Below are positions 57,890-63,410 of a stretch of 64,000 bases of DNA, piece after piece; within the stretch, counting starts at the first letter, position 1; the number at the start of each line of letters is the position of its first letter. The DNA lies in assembly GCA_008638375.1 (NCBI GenBank), contig CM018035.1, positions 19,905,320-19,969,319 on the forward strand, in the 5' to 3' direction. Made by a program: the position numbers and the translations under genes. The notes under the pieces are model-generated. The model made no database searches and had not been told where the DNA came from. It worked only from the letters and a program-made list of their open reading frames with translations. This DNA is from Nyssa sinensis (taxonomy: Eukaryota > Streptophyta > Magnoliopsida > Cornales > Nyssaceae).

Positions 57890-60677
57890 AACCGAGAAAC
57901 TTTGAACGAGATAAAGAAAGTAACGTAGCTGAAAAAAAGTTCTATAATCAGTAAAATGTATTTTTATATATAGGGAAAGAGTTTGAGAGAGAGAGGGAGA
58001 GGTTTCTCCAAGAGAGAAGGGGAGTGTGACATCTATGAAAGAGAACTAATGAAGATGAGAGGGAGGGGAAGCAAATAAAAGAAAAGGGGGAATTTTAACT
58101 TAACCTGATCGTAGGAATGCTTTTTACAAGTGGTTTGAACACTTCTAAGTATTTATAACGCCGTGAGTTTTGAAATTAGAGGGAGGGGAGAGTGACATCT
58201 ATGAAAGAGAACTAAGGGAAGATGAGAGGGAGGGGAAGCAAATAAAAAAAGGGGGGAATTTTAACTTCACCTGATCGTAGGAATGCTTTTTATATGTGGG
58301 CTGAACACTTCTGAGTATTTATAAGGCTGTAAGTTTTGAAATTACATTTATACTATAAAGATTACCGTTAGTCAAATGGAAACTAAATTGACTAAAATAT
58401 CCATCCTATATTGTTCATTTTAATCCTTGTTGGTAGCCACATCACTCAATCTCTCTTTCATCTCGTCTCTCTATCTCTAGGGATTTTCACCAAGGCCACT
58501 GTAAAGAGCAAGAACATGAGGGTTTTCTTAGATTTTGAGTAATGTGGGCTGTACAACAATGATGACGACGACGTTGGATGATGAAAGCGAGTGTAGGTGT
58601 GGATGTTAGATTTTAAGCTATAAGGATTTTCGTCATGGCTATTACATTGTGTACACGTAGTTTTATGTGTGTATGTATGTATGCACAAAGTAGAGAAATT
58701 GAGGATGGATTGTTATGGAGAGAAGTCATGGGTCTATGAAGATGTTAGAGAGAAGTATGCAGGCAATTTCTAGAGAGAACTTCAGGTTTATGTACTACCA
58801 GTACATTTTTGTACAAGTACTACATTTCCGTATTGATACTGATACATTTTTGAACAAGCAGTGGTACCTTTTTGTACAAGTAAAGGTCATTTTTATAAAG
58901 TTTTGGATTAAATAGCCCTAATTAAATTAGGTTTTTATGTCTTACAAAAGAATCAATTATAAGAGAAAAACTCATCCAATCTATTGTGTAATACACTTCC
59001 ACTCTGTGTACTACAATTCATTTTTATTTTAGATTTGGTTAATAATTTAAATAATACAATTCTTTTTTATTTTAGATTTGGTTAATAATTGAAATAATTT
59101 GAAAAAATTGGCTGGATGAAATTTTCTCTTGTAAAACTCTAATTTAATTCAAAATTATACCAAAATTTATCATTAATTATACAAAATGTAACAATGCTTG
59201 AACAGTTTTATACCCATACTTGTAAAAAAATGCGTCACTGCTTAGACAGAAATGTACCCACTATTTCTTCACTTCTGTGGAATGTACATCTGAATCATCT
59301 GATGGTTCATTATGGACTATCATTTGTTCGTAATGTAATACATTTTGTTTCCTGTGTATTACCAATTTGTTCAATGCCATAGGTTGTATACAATAAATGT
59401 ACAAAACTTATGACCCGCATGCTTTACCAAATAATGCTTTCTTAAGTTGATTTGTTAATAACATCTTACGTGCTTTTTTTTTAAAAAAAAGATATTTTTA
59501 TTGTTAACAAACTAACCTATTTTTTAAAATACACAACACTTGGTGCATACATGTAGTGGTATATTTTCTTTTTCTGATATTTTTGTGTAGCATTGGTATA
59601 TTTCATCAATTGTAATTTGCAAAGTAGTGACTAAATATGCAGTTTTAAGCACTATATTGTTTACATTTGGAACATTGTTGATAACTTTAGAATAAGAAGC
59701 CTACTTCAAATTATATTTCTCTTTCTAGAAATGAATAGGAAAGGAAAAATATGAAGAAAAATTGTACTCATGCATATGAAAACTAAACATAAATACTCAT
59801 TTTGGGTTCCAATTCAATTGAATGAAGTGTTGCATTGTGCGAATTCCTGACTTCTAGTATAATCTCAGCTTGCTGAAATAAATTCATGTCAAGGGCTGAA
59901 TTTTTTTGGGGTTATGATTAGAACTCCACTATTGAATATGAAAGAATAATAACAAATTGAGAAAGGAACTTTCTTGGAAGGCTTTTTTTATACATTATTT
60001 ATTTTTCTACTTTATGTATTCAATATGTTATGAGACCTTAGTTGAGGGTAGTTTGAATTAAATCATCAGGCTGCACACCTAGCCTAGCACTGTCTAGTTA
60101 CCCAATCACCTGTCTTTTTGAATTATATTGTTCCTTTTTTTAACTCTCTAATTGGAAAGCTAAACTAGATTTTTACATGTGATTTGGTTAATTATTTCTT
60201 GAAATCATCGAACTTCTGTAGTATATTTGTTACTATAATGATTTCCGGAACTTACAATTGGTATTTGTGTCCAATGCATTTATCTTTCAGGTTGGAGGGT
60301 CACAATTAGGCATGGAGTTCAACAATCAAATTGGAAGCTCCATACAAGCAGATAGAGGATCTGGTTGGATGCCCGGTCTGCCAGAGAGTACAGCGGGAAT
60401 ACAGCTTCCAGGGCCACCACCATTAGTCCATGGTCAGATGGGACCAGGCAATCGGCCTCCTCGCCCGTCACCAGTAAGTTACTACACTTTGAGTATCACT
60501 TTTGGCATTAAGTTTTTCACTTGAGACTGACTGGTTTTGGTGATTATGTAGTTAACTCCTGAGATGGAAAAGGCACTACTTCAGCAGGTCATGAGCCTGA
60601 CACCAGAACAGATTAATCTCCTGCCTCCAGAGCAAAGGAATCAAGTGCTTCAACTGCAACAGATGCTGCGTCACTGA
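33140..60677 (+). CDS. ESP1: RRM-less CstF64-family 3'-end processing factor (ESP1-like)
   Basis: Eight coding exons: 33140-33232, 33382-33459, 50244-50282, exon 4 ending 50945, 51034-51127, 51219-51241, 60291-60473, 60552-60677. They give about 399 residues. Residues 14-70 form the CstF64 hinge ([38 protein letters not shown]), which in the family binds CstF77/symplekin. A Pro/Gln/Ser-rich linker follows. Residues 359-399 are the C-terminal helical domain ([20 protein letters not shown]), which binds Pcf11-type partners. No RRM is coded upstream, as in Arabidopsis ESP1 (about 388 residues), a nuclear mRNA 3'-end factor whose loss enhances RNA silencing. Introns 2 and 6 are inflated by transposons. 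All junctions are GT-AG and keep frame, except that exon 4 needs a downstream acceptor (see its entry). Confidence 0.88.
33382..33459 (+). CDS. ESP1: ESP1-like exon 2
   Basis: 26 codons after acceptor TCTGTACAG, coding [12 protein letters not shown] and ending TRALFQ, then donor GTAAGT. This is the core of the hinge helix. Phase 0 at both ends. The following intron is about 16.8 kb. Confidence 0.93.
33728..33823. repeat. ATT microsatellite and short tandem duplication
   Basis: An (ATT)n run is followed by two copies of ATTTTTGATAAGTAYACAYAYATGAAT, a local duplication of about 57 bp in intron 2. Confidence 0.6.
33838..34147 (+). mobile_element. RTE-type LINE 3' end, decayed
   Basis: The plus strand preserves phrases of the C-terminal tail of plant RTE elements: [19 protein letters not shown], then IHVADSK followed by TAGTTGGGATAAGG and a degenerate TTGAGTTGAATTGAG tail. 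The last is the usual GTAGCCGACCCCAATTAGTTGGGA end followed by TTG repeats. 5'-truncated and full of stops. Confidence 0.7.
34148..34937. other. Intron 2 sequence, nothing recognised
   Basis: AT-rich intron sequence between the RTE tail and LINE-B. No gene, terminal inverted repeat or RNA gene is seen. Confidence 0.5.
34938..36910 (-). pseudogene. LINE-B, inverted 5' segment: endonuclease C-terminus and reverse transcriptase
   Basis: L1-type coding on the minus strand. The endonuclease end (36910-36548) has [26 protein letters not shown] and [10 protein letters not shown] linker (36328-35987) has [12 protein letters not shown]. Reverse transcriptase follows: [18 protein letters not shown] (about 35900), [20 protein letters not shown] (35868), [19 protein letters not shown], and then [13 protein letters not shown] and the catalytic FADD box (residue 100 of the 35626-35216 frame). 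SSYLGLLLG and [10 protein letters not shown] lie at 35200-35018. Frameshifts separate these parts. It joins head-on to a plus-strand 3' segment at 36911. Confidence 0.85.
36911..37860 (+). pseudogene. LINE-B, sense 3' segment: zinc-binding domain and 3' end
   Basis: The plus strand codes the post-RT region of the same kind of L1: [32 protein letters not shown] (36925-37060), then the zf-RVT domain with [18 protein letters not shown] (about 37410-37460) and [17 protein letters not shown] sequence to 37650. About 100 residues expected between the end of the minus segment and this one are missing. The non-coding tail ends near the C-tract at 37822-37845 or just beyond it, where ATTTTACTTATAAAAC resembles an L1 3' end. 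Confidence 0.8.
37822..37845. repeat. C24 homopolymer followed by GC-rich inverted repeat
   Basis: Twenty-four consecutive C are followed at once by GGGCGCCCGCGGGGG (37846-37860), which can pair back on the C-run. The context is AT-rich. It could be a true homopolymer or a consensus or assembly artefact. Confidence 0.8.
37861..38491. other. Intron 2 sequence, nothing recognised
   Basis: No coding sequence or repeat structure is seen between LINE-B and the MULE-like MITE. Confidence 0.45.
38501..39397. mobile_element. MULE-like MITE (897 bp)
   Basis: The ends read AGTGTTGTCAAAGGC and, reversed, CAGTGTAGTTAAAGGCG, an imperfect terminal inverted repeat. Flanking 9-mers AGATTCCTT (38492-38500) and AGATTCTTT (39398-39406) match at 8 of 9. 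A 9-bp duplication points to Mutator-like elements. Subterminal GGCGxxxGCC motifs are repeated at both ends; the interior is AT-rich and non-coding. A related terminus lies at about 57388. Confidence 0.65.
39470..39585 (+). mobile_element. tRNA-derived SINE
   Basis: Pol III A box TAGCTTGAGTGGTATCTC (39479-39496) and B box AGTTCAAGTCCTAC (39526-39539) are spaced as in a tRNA head. A short body and an A-rich end (CCAAAAAAAATTC) follow. Insertion is in the sense direction of the host gene intron. Confidence 0.65.
39685..40249. mobile_element. PIF/Harbinger (Tourist)-like MITE (565 bp)
   Basis: Flanked by TTA on both sides (39682-39684, 40250-40252). The terminal inverted repeats are GTCCATGTTTGGTA at the left and, reversed, GGGTATGTTTGGTA at the right (11/14). 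Both ends are rich in GGAATG/CATTCC motifs, which would fold into a long hairpin. The interior holds several T-runs with CCAATAAAAAAAAT repeats at 39900-39995. Non-coding. Confidence 0.75.
40358..40485 (-). mobile_element. tRNA-derived SINE, minus strand
   Basis: On the minus strand the A box TGCTTAGATGGTAAGGCATG (40454-40473) and B-box-like CTTGAGTTATGGTC (40421-40434) are followed by a short body and an A-tail (T-run 40358-40371 on the + strand). Confidence 0.6.
40826..41030. repeat. Tandem duplication of about 84-90 bp with a G18 run
   Basis: The phrase GGGAGAATTTCTGGAAAAG recurs at about 40834, 40918 and 41008, with TTCAACTTACAYCYRACCCAAGGAYTACTTAT between. In the second unit an AAAAGGGGG stretch has become 18 consecutive G (40982-40999). 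A shorter GATATATAAAGAA duplication follows to 41105. Confidence 0.75.
43999..45265 (-). mobile_element. CTAAGAAGC hAT-like MITE, copy A (inverted, with nested element)
   Basis: The ends read CTATGAAACACGGATAC and GTGCTTCTTAG, matching copies B and C in reverse orientation. Shared interior: ATATGGTCATATAA, ATTTAATGGTT and GGACACGTCC-type motifs. It splits LINE-C between coding for KLSMLK and GNLKKWN. The target duplication is weak (CCTTTTAC / CTTTTCAA). A second MITE (44212-44949) sits inside, which explains the 1,267-bp length against 357-558 bp for the other copies. A (TA)n run lies at 44168-44197. Confidence 0.7.
44212..44949. mobile_element. Nested MULE-like MITE (738 bp)
   Basis: Left end GTTAAATAATGGCCG and reversed right end TTAAATCATGGTCG form an inverted repeat (12/14). 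The 9-bp flanks ATGCATGGT (44203-44211) and ATTCATGGT (44950-44958) match at 8 of 9. Subterminal GGCCGTTACG and CGATACTG/ACGTATCG motifs are repeated at the left end. Non-coding. Confidence 0.6.
46334..47043. mobile_element. MULE-like MITE carrying a tRNA-like segment (710 bp)
   Basis: Flanked by identical 9-mers ATTGCAGGC (46325-46333 and 47044-47052). The ends share GTTATCAGAAC / GTTATCATAAC near the termini in inverted orientation, offset by one base. It contains two tandem ~134-bp units (46371-46504 and 46505-46630) rich in CCGG/GAACCGG motifs. A tRNA-like stretch lies at 46800-46885, followed by an AT-rich part. No coding sequence. Confidence 0.65.
46803..46885 (-). repeat. tRNA-Glu-like sequence within the MITE
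   Basis: On the minus strand: A-box-like TGGTCAAGTGGTCAAGAAGG (46849-46868), an anticodon-loop-like CTTTCAC (the tRNA-Glu UUC loop) and B box TCTGGTTCGAATCT (46817-46830). It is degenerate: acceptor-stem pairing is not convincing, so I do not call a functional tRNA. Confidence 0.5.
47052..47408 (+). mobile_element. CTAAGAAGC hAT-like MITE, copy B (357 bp, best preserved)
   Basis: Starts CTAAGAAGCATGGACAC and ends GTGTCCGTGCTTCTTAG, a 17-bp inverted repeat with one mismatch. It is flanked by identical 8-mers ATTGCAGG (47044-47051 and 47409-47416). An 8-bp duplication is the hAT signature. It carries four ACACGGG heptamers near the left end and GTGTCCG/CGGACAC palindromes near the right; the middle is AT-rich (ATATGACCATATAA). 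Non-coding. Confidence 0.75.
47417..47640. other. Intron 2 sequence between MITE copy B and a SINE
   Basis: Possibly the 5' part of LINE-C continuing beyond the two MITEs, since only short target duplications separate it from 46321. Contains TATCCATTATCCACTATCCACCATCCACTAT, a short degenerate repeat. No coding is recognised. Confidence 0.35.
47648..47802 (+). mobile_element. Au-like SINE, 5'-truncated
   Basis: B box GAGTTCGAGTCTGG (47677-47690) is followed by GTAATTAGCCTCTGCAAAA, CTCTCCCAGACC and a GTGCACAGGCTATGGGCTTTTT end with an A-run. This order is that of the plant Au SINE family. The A box is missing or degraded. Confidence 0.7.
48201..48497. repeat. Two tandem units of about 149 bp
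   Basis: Units start CCCTAGAG at 48201 and 48350 and share CTAGAAATGACATAA, TTAACCCTA and AAAGCCCATCAAATTTCTTTAAAAA. The surrounding sequence from 47803 is purine-rich, low-complexity intron without genes. Confidence 0.75.
48856..49344 (-). other. 162-codon open stretch, unrecognised
   Basis: A minus-strand frame within intron 2, rich in Phe/Leu/Ile/Ser with a hydrophobic middle ([25 protein letters not shown]). No family is recognised, the poly-A/T tracts inside explain much of its composition, and no upstream promoter is seen. I regard it as probably chance or a decayed repeat rather than a gene. Confidence 0.2.
49345..50243. other. End of intron 2, nothing recognised
   Basis: Lower repeat density leading to the exon 3 acceptor. 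A T-rich tract (50210-50221) precedes TTCCATTAG. No other gene is seen. Confidence 0.5.
50244..50282 (+). CDS. ESP1: ESP1-like exon 3
   Basis: 13 codons, [13 protein letters not shown], after acceptor TTCCATTAG and before donor GTATGC. It directly continues the hinge from TRALFQ, which confirms that exons 16.8 kb apart belong to one gene. Confidence 0.92.
50382..50945 (+). CDS. ESP1: ESP1-like exon 4 (acceptor uncertain)
   Basis: 188 codons of Gln/Pro/Ser-rich linker with SQHPQQSAQ near the start and HHSQPMFH at the end, before donor GTAAGC. The best acceptor by sequence, CTCTGTTTAG at 50365, would begin ATGCCGAACATTCAA (MPNIQ, as expected after PPQV) but in the wrong frame, reaching a TAG at 50468-50470. 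In-frame AG acceptors exist at 50381 and 50396 with poor pyrimidine tracts; the start given here uses 50381. The alternative is a +1 indel between about 50380 and 50395, real or an assembly error. Confidence 0.75.
51034..51127 (+). CDS. ESP1: ESP1-like exon 5
   Basis: 94 nt after acceptor ATTATTCAG, coding [16 protein letters not shown] and ending SVTVS plus one base, before donor GTATGC. Its end phase requires a next exon contributing two bases first, which is met by the 23-nt exon at 51219. Confidence 0.85.
51219..51241 (+). CDS. ESP1: ESP1-like exon 6, a 23-nt microexon
   Basis: Lies between acceptor TTCTTTCAG and donor GTAAGT. Joined to the last base of exon 5 it codes GLASLMNP and returns the frame to phase 0, exactly as needed by exon 7. 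Without it, exons 5 and 7 are out of frame. The following intron is about 9.0 kb. Confidence 0.78.
51655..51838 (-). mobile_element. Au-like SINE, minus strand
   Basis: On the minus strand: A box CCTTGGTATAATGGTAAAAGA (51801-51821), B box CAGGTTCAAATCTG (51765-51778), then GTAGCCACTTTATGCAAATTATG, TGTACACCCAG and a GACCCCACAGTGGCATAGACAGCACTTAG end. Same family layout as the SINE at 47648 but with an intact head. Confidence 0.7.
51839..53244. other. Intron 6 sequence with diverged GTTTC-rich repeats
   Basis: No gene. From about 52670 to 52815, and again at 53755-53860, short motifs such as GTTTCYATGGAAAC, GAAACACTAG and ATGTTTC recur, suggesting an older element split by the MITE at 53254-53744. 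Termini could not be defined. Confidence 0.4.
53254..53744. mobile_element. Foldback MITE (491 bp)
   Basis: The ends are perfect inverted repeats, GGGTAAATTACACTGACCTC at the left and its complement at the right. The interior also folds back: AATGACGAAGCTGCCCCTTTT pairs loosely with GAAAGGGGTAATTTTGTCATT, and TTTGACCATTTTT with AAAAATGGTCAAA. Flanking 9-mers TTTACTTTA and TCCACTCTA match at 6 of 9, weakly favouring a MULE-type origin. Confidence 0.7.
53940..54065. repeat. Minisatellite, left part
   Basis: About three diverged units of roughly 45-48 bp with the frame TATGGTTTA...GTATTGGGTTATGGCCCAATTCGCGGTC. Same repeat as 55110-55870; about 1 kb of AT-rich sequence (54066-55109) separates the two parts. 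Confidence 0.55.
54066..55109. other. AT-rich insertion within the minisatellite
   Basis: Begins and ends near ATATCGC motifs (AGTATATCGCAAAATA and GATATATCGCTATATA). Contains two similar ~125-bp stretches (about 54738-54845 and 54868-54975) sharing TTGTTGTGTT, AATATTCTTTTC and TCAACTTATGTTATTTT phrases. Probably a transposon remnant; no termini or coding recognised. Confidence 0.4.
55110..55870. repeat. Minisatellite, right part (period about 45 bp)
   Basis: Units of about 45 bp with the consensus frame TATGGTTYARTACT...TATTGGGTTATAGTCCCATTTGTGG are seen at about 55115-55175, 55740-55780, 55781-55825 and 55826-55870. A MITE (55176-55733) interrupts the array within a unit. Confidence 0.65.
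55176..55733 (+). mobile_element. CTAAGAAGC hAT-like MITE, copy C (558 bp)
   Basis: Starts CTAAGAAGCATGGATAC and ends GTGTCCGTGCTTTATAG. Flanks GTTCAGCC (55168-55175) and TTTCAGCC (55734-55741) match at 7 of 8. It shares with copy B the interior TTGAATATATATAA, TATGACCATATAA, TCATTTAATCATCAA and the CACGTGTCC palindromes, but has extra sequence at about 55435-55620. Confidence 0.75.
56033..56668. mobile_element. hAT-type MITE with CAGGG ends (636 bp)
   Basis: Ends CAGGGCCGGCTC and GAGCCGTCCCTG (11 of 12 inverted). Flanks ACTTGGGG (56025-56032) and GCTTGGGG (56669-56676) match at 7 of 8. CAGGG ends and 8-bp duplication are typical of hAT elements. The AT-rich interior has a repeated GAATTTAGACTTTTARTTTG phrase and no coding. 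Confidence 0.75.
56677..57387. other. Intron 6 sequence, nothing recognised
   Basis: Moderately AT-rich intron sequence. No gene, terminal repeats or RNA gene seen. Confidence 0.5.
57388..57500. mobile_element. Fragment of a MULE-like MITE terminus
   Basis: CAGCGTAATCAAAGGCGAAAGGC closely matches the reversed right end of the MITE at 38501-39397 (CAGTGTAGTTAAAGGCG, then AAAGGC). GGCGC motifs follow. The opposite end was not found, so this is a partial copy. Confidence 0.45.
57833..57888. repeat. Compound (TA)n-(GA)n microsatellite
   Basis: A TA run at 57833-57865 passes directly into a GA run at 57865-57888. Confidence 0.95.
58020..58348. repeat. Two tandem units of about 166 bp
   Basis: Units start at about 58020 and 58186. 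They share GTGACATCTATGAAAGAGAAC, GATGAGAGGGAGGGGAAGC and CCTGATCGTAGGAATGCTTTTTA. Differences are few, so the duplication is fairly recent. Confidence 0.85.
58349..60290. other. End of intron 6
   Basis: No gene recognised. A 44-bp tandem duplication lies at about 59025-59105, with TTTATTTTAGATTTGGTTAATAATT in both units. Repeated GTACATTTTTGTACAAG motifs occur at 58800-58885. Pyrimidine-rich sequence precedes the exon 7 acceptor. Confidence 0.5.
60291..60473 (+). CDS. ESP1: ESP1-like exon 7
   Basis: 61 codons after acceptor TATCTTTCAG, starting [13 protein letters not shown] and ending NRPPRPSP, before donor GTAAGT. A Gly/Pro-rich spacer leading to the C-terminal domain. Confidence 0.88.
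60552..60677 (+). CDS. ESP1: ESP1-like exon 8 and stop
   Basis: 41 codons and TGA after acceptor GATTATGTAG. Codes the CstF64 C-terminal domain: [17 protein letters not shown], then [19 protein letters not shown] and RH-stop. The LPPEQR block is the hallmark of this domain from human CSTF2 to plants. Confidence 0.93.
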   Translation, partial: LTPEMEKALLQQVMSLTPEQINLLPPEQRNQVLQLQQMLRH

Positions 60678-61056
60678 AATGACATCATTTCTTTTTCCAA
60701 AGGCAAGCAGGGGCATTAGCCTTTTCCTTTGGCTGTCATTGTGGCAGAGTTGAAATTGCTATTTCCAGCAATCTCACTAAGCTATCAATCCGCCTCATAC
60801 AGGAAGTATAAAGCCATCCATGCATGTAGGGTATTATCCAAGACAGTGCTACTCAAGTTTTTTGTTTTACTGCCGATATTATATCTCCCCATTTTTCATT
60901 AGGCACCTCTTGTTGCTTAGGTTCTCATTATTCCCTTCATTTTTTTCCACCTCGGTTTGTTTTTACCTTGAGCGGTCTAATTATTTATTGTGGATACTTC
61001 ATTTCATTTGTTTTTAGATATATCATATATATGTTGTATGTAGTTCTCTGCAATTA

Positions 61057-61097
<41 letters not shown>

Positions 61098-61130
61098 GAC
61101 TCATATGCTGCTCGAGTATTTTGAAGCTTT
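60678..61130 (+). other. Probable 3' UTR and downstream region of the ESP1-like gene
   Basis: Follows the stop codon. T-rich stretches and a TGTTGTATGTAG sequence near 61032-61043 could serve as far-upstream poly(A) elements, but no clear AATAAA is seen. A (CT)n run lies at 61059-61093. The cleavage site cannot be placed. Confidence 0.4.
61059..61093. repeat. (CT)n microsatellite
   Basis: About 17 CT units just downstream of the ESP1-like coding end. Confidence 0.95.
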
Positions 61131-61392
61131 TGGGAAATGTTTAGTCTATTGATGCTAGATTAATTCTTTGGCAACATTTTTTCCCTTTTTCCTGCATGCA
61201 TATTTTATGATTACTATTTGCATCTTTTGGACTCGAGGATTTAACGAAGTCATGAAATGTCTTGTGCTTGCATTCAATGTCATGGTTAAAAGGCTAGTTT
61301 ACTTTTTGCAAGCAATAATTCCTGCAGTTGTTGCTTGGGAAAACACTTTCTGGTTTAACTTCCACCCAAATGCGGGATAAGGATCATACATG

Positions 61393-61422
61393 GTCCTGGT
61401 CCTGGTCCAGGTCCTGGTCCTG
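61393..61422. repeat. GGTCCT hexamer repeat
   Basis: Five GGTCCT/GGTCCA units in tandem. The sequence from 61131 to 61779 otherwise shows no gene; a 102-codon minus-strand open stretch (61762-61454) has no recognised family. Confidence 0.85.
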
Positions 61423-62160
61423 TGACGGAAGATTTGGATTAGATATTGAACCTTTAAGACTCTAATGTTTTGCCAATGTTAAAAAGCATTGGGTAAACAC
61501 GTGGAAGGGGCGAAAAAAACTGAGAGGAAATTACAGTAAGAAAGTGTTCAACTAATTCTGGGTGATTATTACGAGACACAAACTGAAACATTGTGTGATT
61601 GAGCTCCAAATGAGTTGGATGTCGATTAAAAGGCCTTGGCATTGGAAACGCAGAAACTTGAGGAAGGGCTAAAGTACTAAAGCTGAGCCCATGCCTTGGG
61701 AAGTGAGCTGCTGCTGAATCTGTAGATTTAACATTAAAAGTCCGGTCAAGAAGCCCCTCCACCTCGTGAAAGAGGGGGATGTTGAGAATTCTGTCTTGAG
61801 GAAGGGAAAAATTGTTTGAATCCGCCTACATGCGAATTAATGCGAGTCTTGGATAATCAAGTGTGGTACTCGAGTGATGCCAACAACAAAAGCTTGAAAA
61901 GGGATTATTAGTACTCTGGGAATCCACATTGGCCTTGAGGAAGAACCTTTCCCCAATTAAAATACTATGCCAACTCCAAGAAGTTATCTTGAGAAGCAGC
62001 ATCAAAGATGGCTCCAGGCTGACAACACCACCTGCAACACTGAAGAAATAGCTATTATATTGGGATAGTGGAGGAAAGATGAGAGAACGGATTTGATAAG
62101 GCTGACACTCACAGCTTTATTTGAAAGTGATGATCCAAAAGAAAAATTTGTTAACATCGT

Positions 62161-62600
62161 GAGCTCTAGGAAATGCATATGAATTGAACTCTCATAAAAA
62201 CTGATGAACTAAGCTCTCGCAAGAGATAATGGGATGAGATAATGAGTTGGAACTCTGAAAAGAGCTAATGACAAAAGAGCTGAGTTCTAAGAAGACCTTG
62301 TGAGCTAAAATCTAGAAAGAGCTAATGAACTGAGCTCTCAGAAGAGTAGATGAATTGAGCCCCCGTAAGAGCTGGTGAGATAAGCTTTAGGAAGACCTAA
62401 TAAGTTGAGCTTTGAAAAGACCTAGTGAGCTAAGATCAAGGAAGACCTAGTGAACTAAGCTCTCAAAAGAGCAAATGAATTGAGCTCTCCAAAGAGCTGG
62501 TGAGATGAACTCTTGGAAGGGTTGAAGACAGAAGAGTCGATGAGCTCAACTTTGAGAAGAACTGGTGACCTAAGCTTTAGGAAGAGTTGATGAACTGGGA
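62161..62600. repeat. 25-bp tandem array in the LTR
   Basis: About 17 diverged units of 25 bp with consensus GAGCTAATGAACTGAGCTCTCAGAA; for example GACCTAGTGAACTAAGCTCTCAAAA and GAGCAAATGAATTGAGCTCTCCAAA are consecutive. AGCT and GAGCTC palindromes recur. Confidence 0.85.
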
Positions 62601-62616
62601 AGAGCTAATGGGTCAA

Positions 62617-62890
62617 GTTATGACACTTGGGCGTGTTGAACCGCAAGATTTTTAGATAGGAAATGACCATTGTCGAGTTGTGATTCTTGAGCATTGGAAG
62701 CAAGAAGATTTTTAGTTCAGAAGAGTTTATGTGCCTAGTTATGACACTTGGGCATTGGAAGTCAAATGATTTTTTAGCATGAAGCAAATCATGTAGTAAG
62801 TTGTGGCACTTGGGCATTAGAGCAGCAAAAGTTTATAGCTCGAAAGATCTAATTAGTCGAGTTGTGAAATTTAGCCATTGGAAATTGTAA
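62617..62890. repeat. 61-bp tandem array in the LTR
   Basis: Units begin GTTRTGRCACTTGGGCATTG at 62617, 62677, 62738, 62800 and 62861 (spacings 60, 61, 62, 61). Each also has an AAGATTTTTAG-like phrase. Confidence 0.85.
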
Positions 62891-63161
62891 GTGATATACC
62901 AGAAATCAACCAAGTCTCGCGAAACTTGACACGTGTCCCTAAGCAGTCCTGCATTATTTAGGGCATGAGTATGACTATCCATTCTGCTCTATAGGGTACA
63001 AAGCACTAGGTGTAAAGGGTTCAAAGCAAGGTCACTGCCTTTTATGGACTACCGATCTCACAATAAGGAAACAGAGTTCTATATGGAAACTGCTATCTAT
63101 AGATATCTTCAAATTCCTACTTTTGTAACTTTAATTCTATTCAACTTGGGCGATCTACAAC

Positions 63162-63170
63162 CTATAAATA
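63162..63170 (+). promoter_or_regulatory. TATA box of the Tat-like LTR
   Basis: CTATAAATA in a short, less repetitive segment about 190 bp before the inferred LTR end. It follows a GACACGTGTCC motif at 62929-62939 that contains a G-box core (CACGTG). Confidence 0.5.
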
Positions 63171-63410
63171 AAGCTACAAGGTATGCTTTCAATTAATGTT
63201 CAATTGTTTTGTTGAATTACTATCCGTATTTCTTTGCTAACTTTATCATCAGAACGGCTACCACCAGAGCCTTCCCAATGACCTTCTGACCTCAAGTTCT
63301 TAACAGTCAATTTGAGAGAAGAAGCCCCTAGACCATAAAAGTGCAATATCAGTTTAGCTGTCGTTTGTGAGAACAATAATCGTTTTCACCATCTTACTTA
63401 TAGAAACAAC

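Larger units (their letters stand above)
61780..63351 (+). repeat. Putative left LTR of a Tat-like gypsy element
   Basis: Right end placed at 63351 (ATATCA), just before a primer-site-like GTTTAGCTGTCGTTTGTGAG that resembles the TTGGCGCCGTCTGTGGGA sequence following Tat-lineage LTRs. A TATA box, CTATAAATA, lies at 63162-63170. The left end TGTTGAGAATTC at 61780 is a guess. Two tandem arrays fill the middle. The rest of the element runs off the window, so the second LTR cannot be checked. Confidence 0.5.

Noticed and set aside
61454..61762. 102-codon minus-strand open frame downstream of the ESP1-like gene
   Set aside because: No recognised domain; position next to a probable LTR and absence of supporting features make chance likely.
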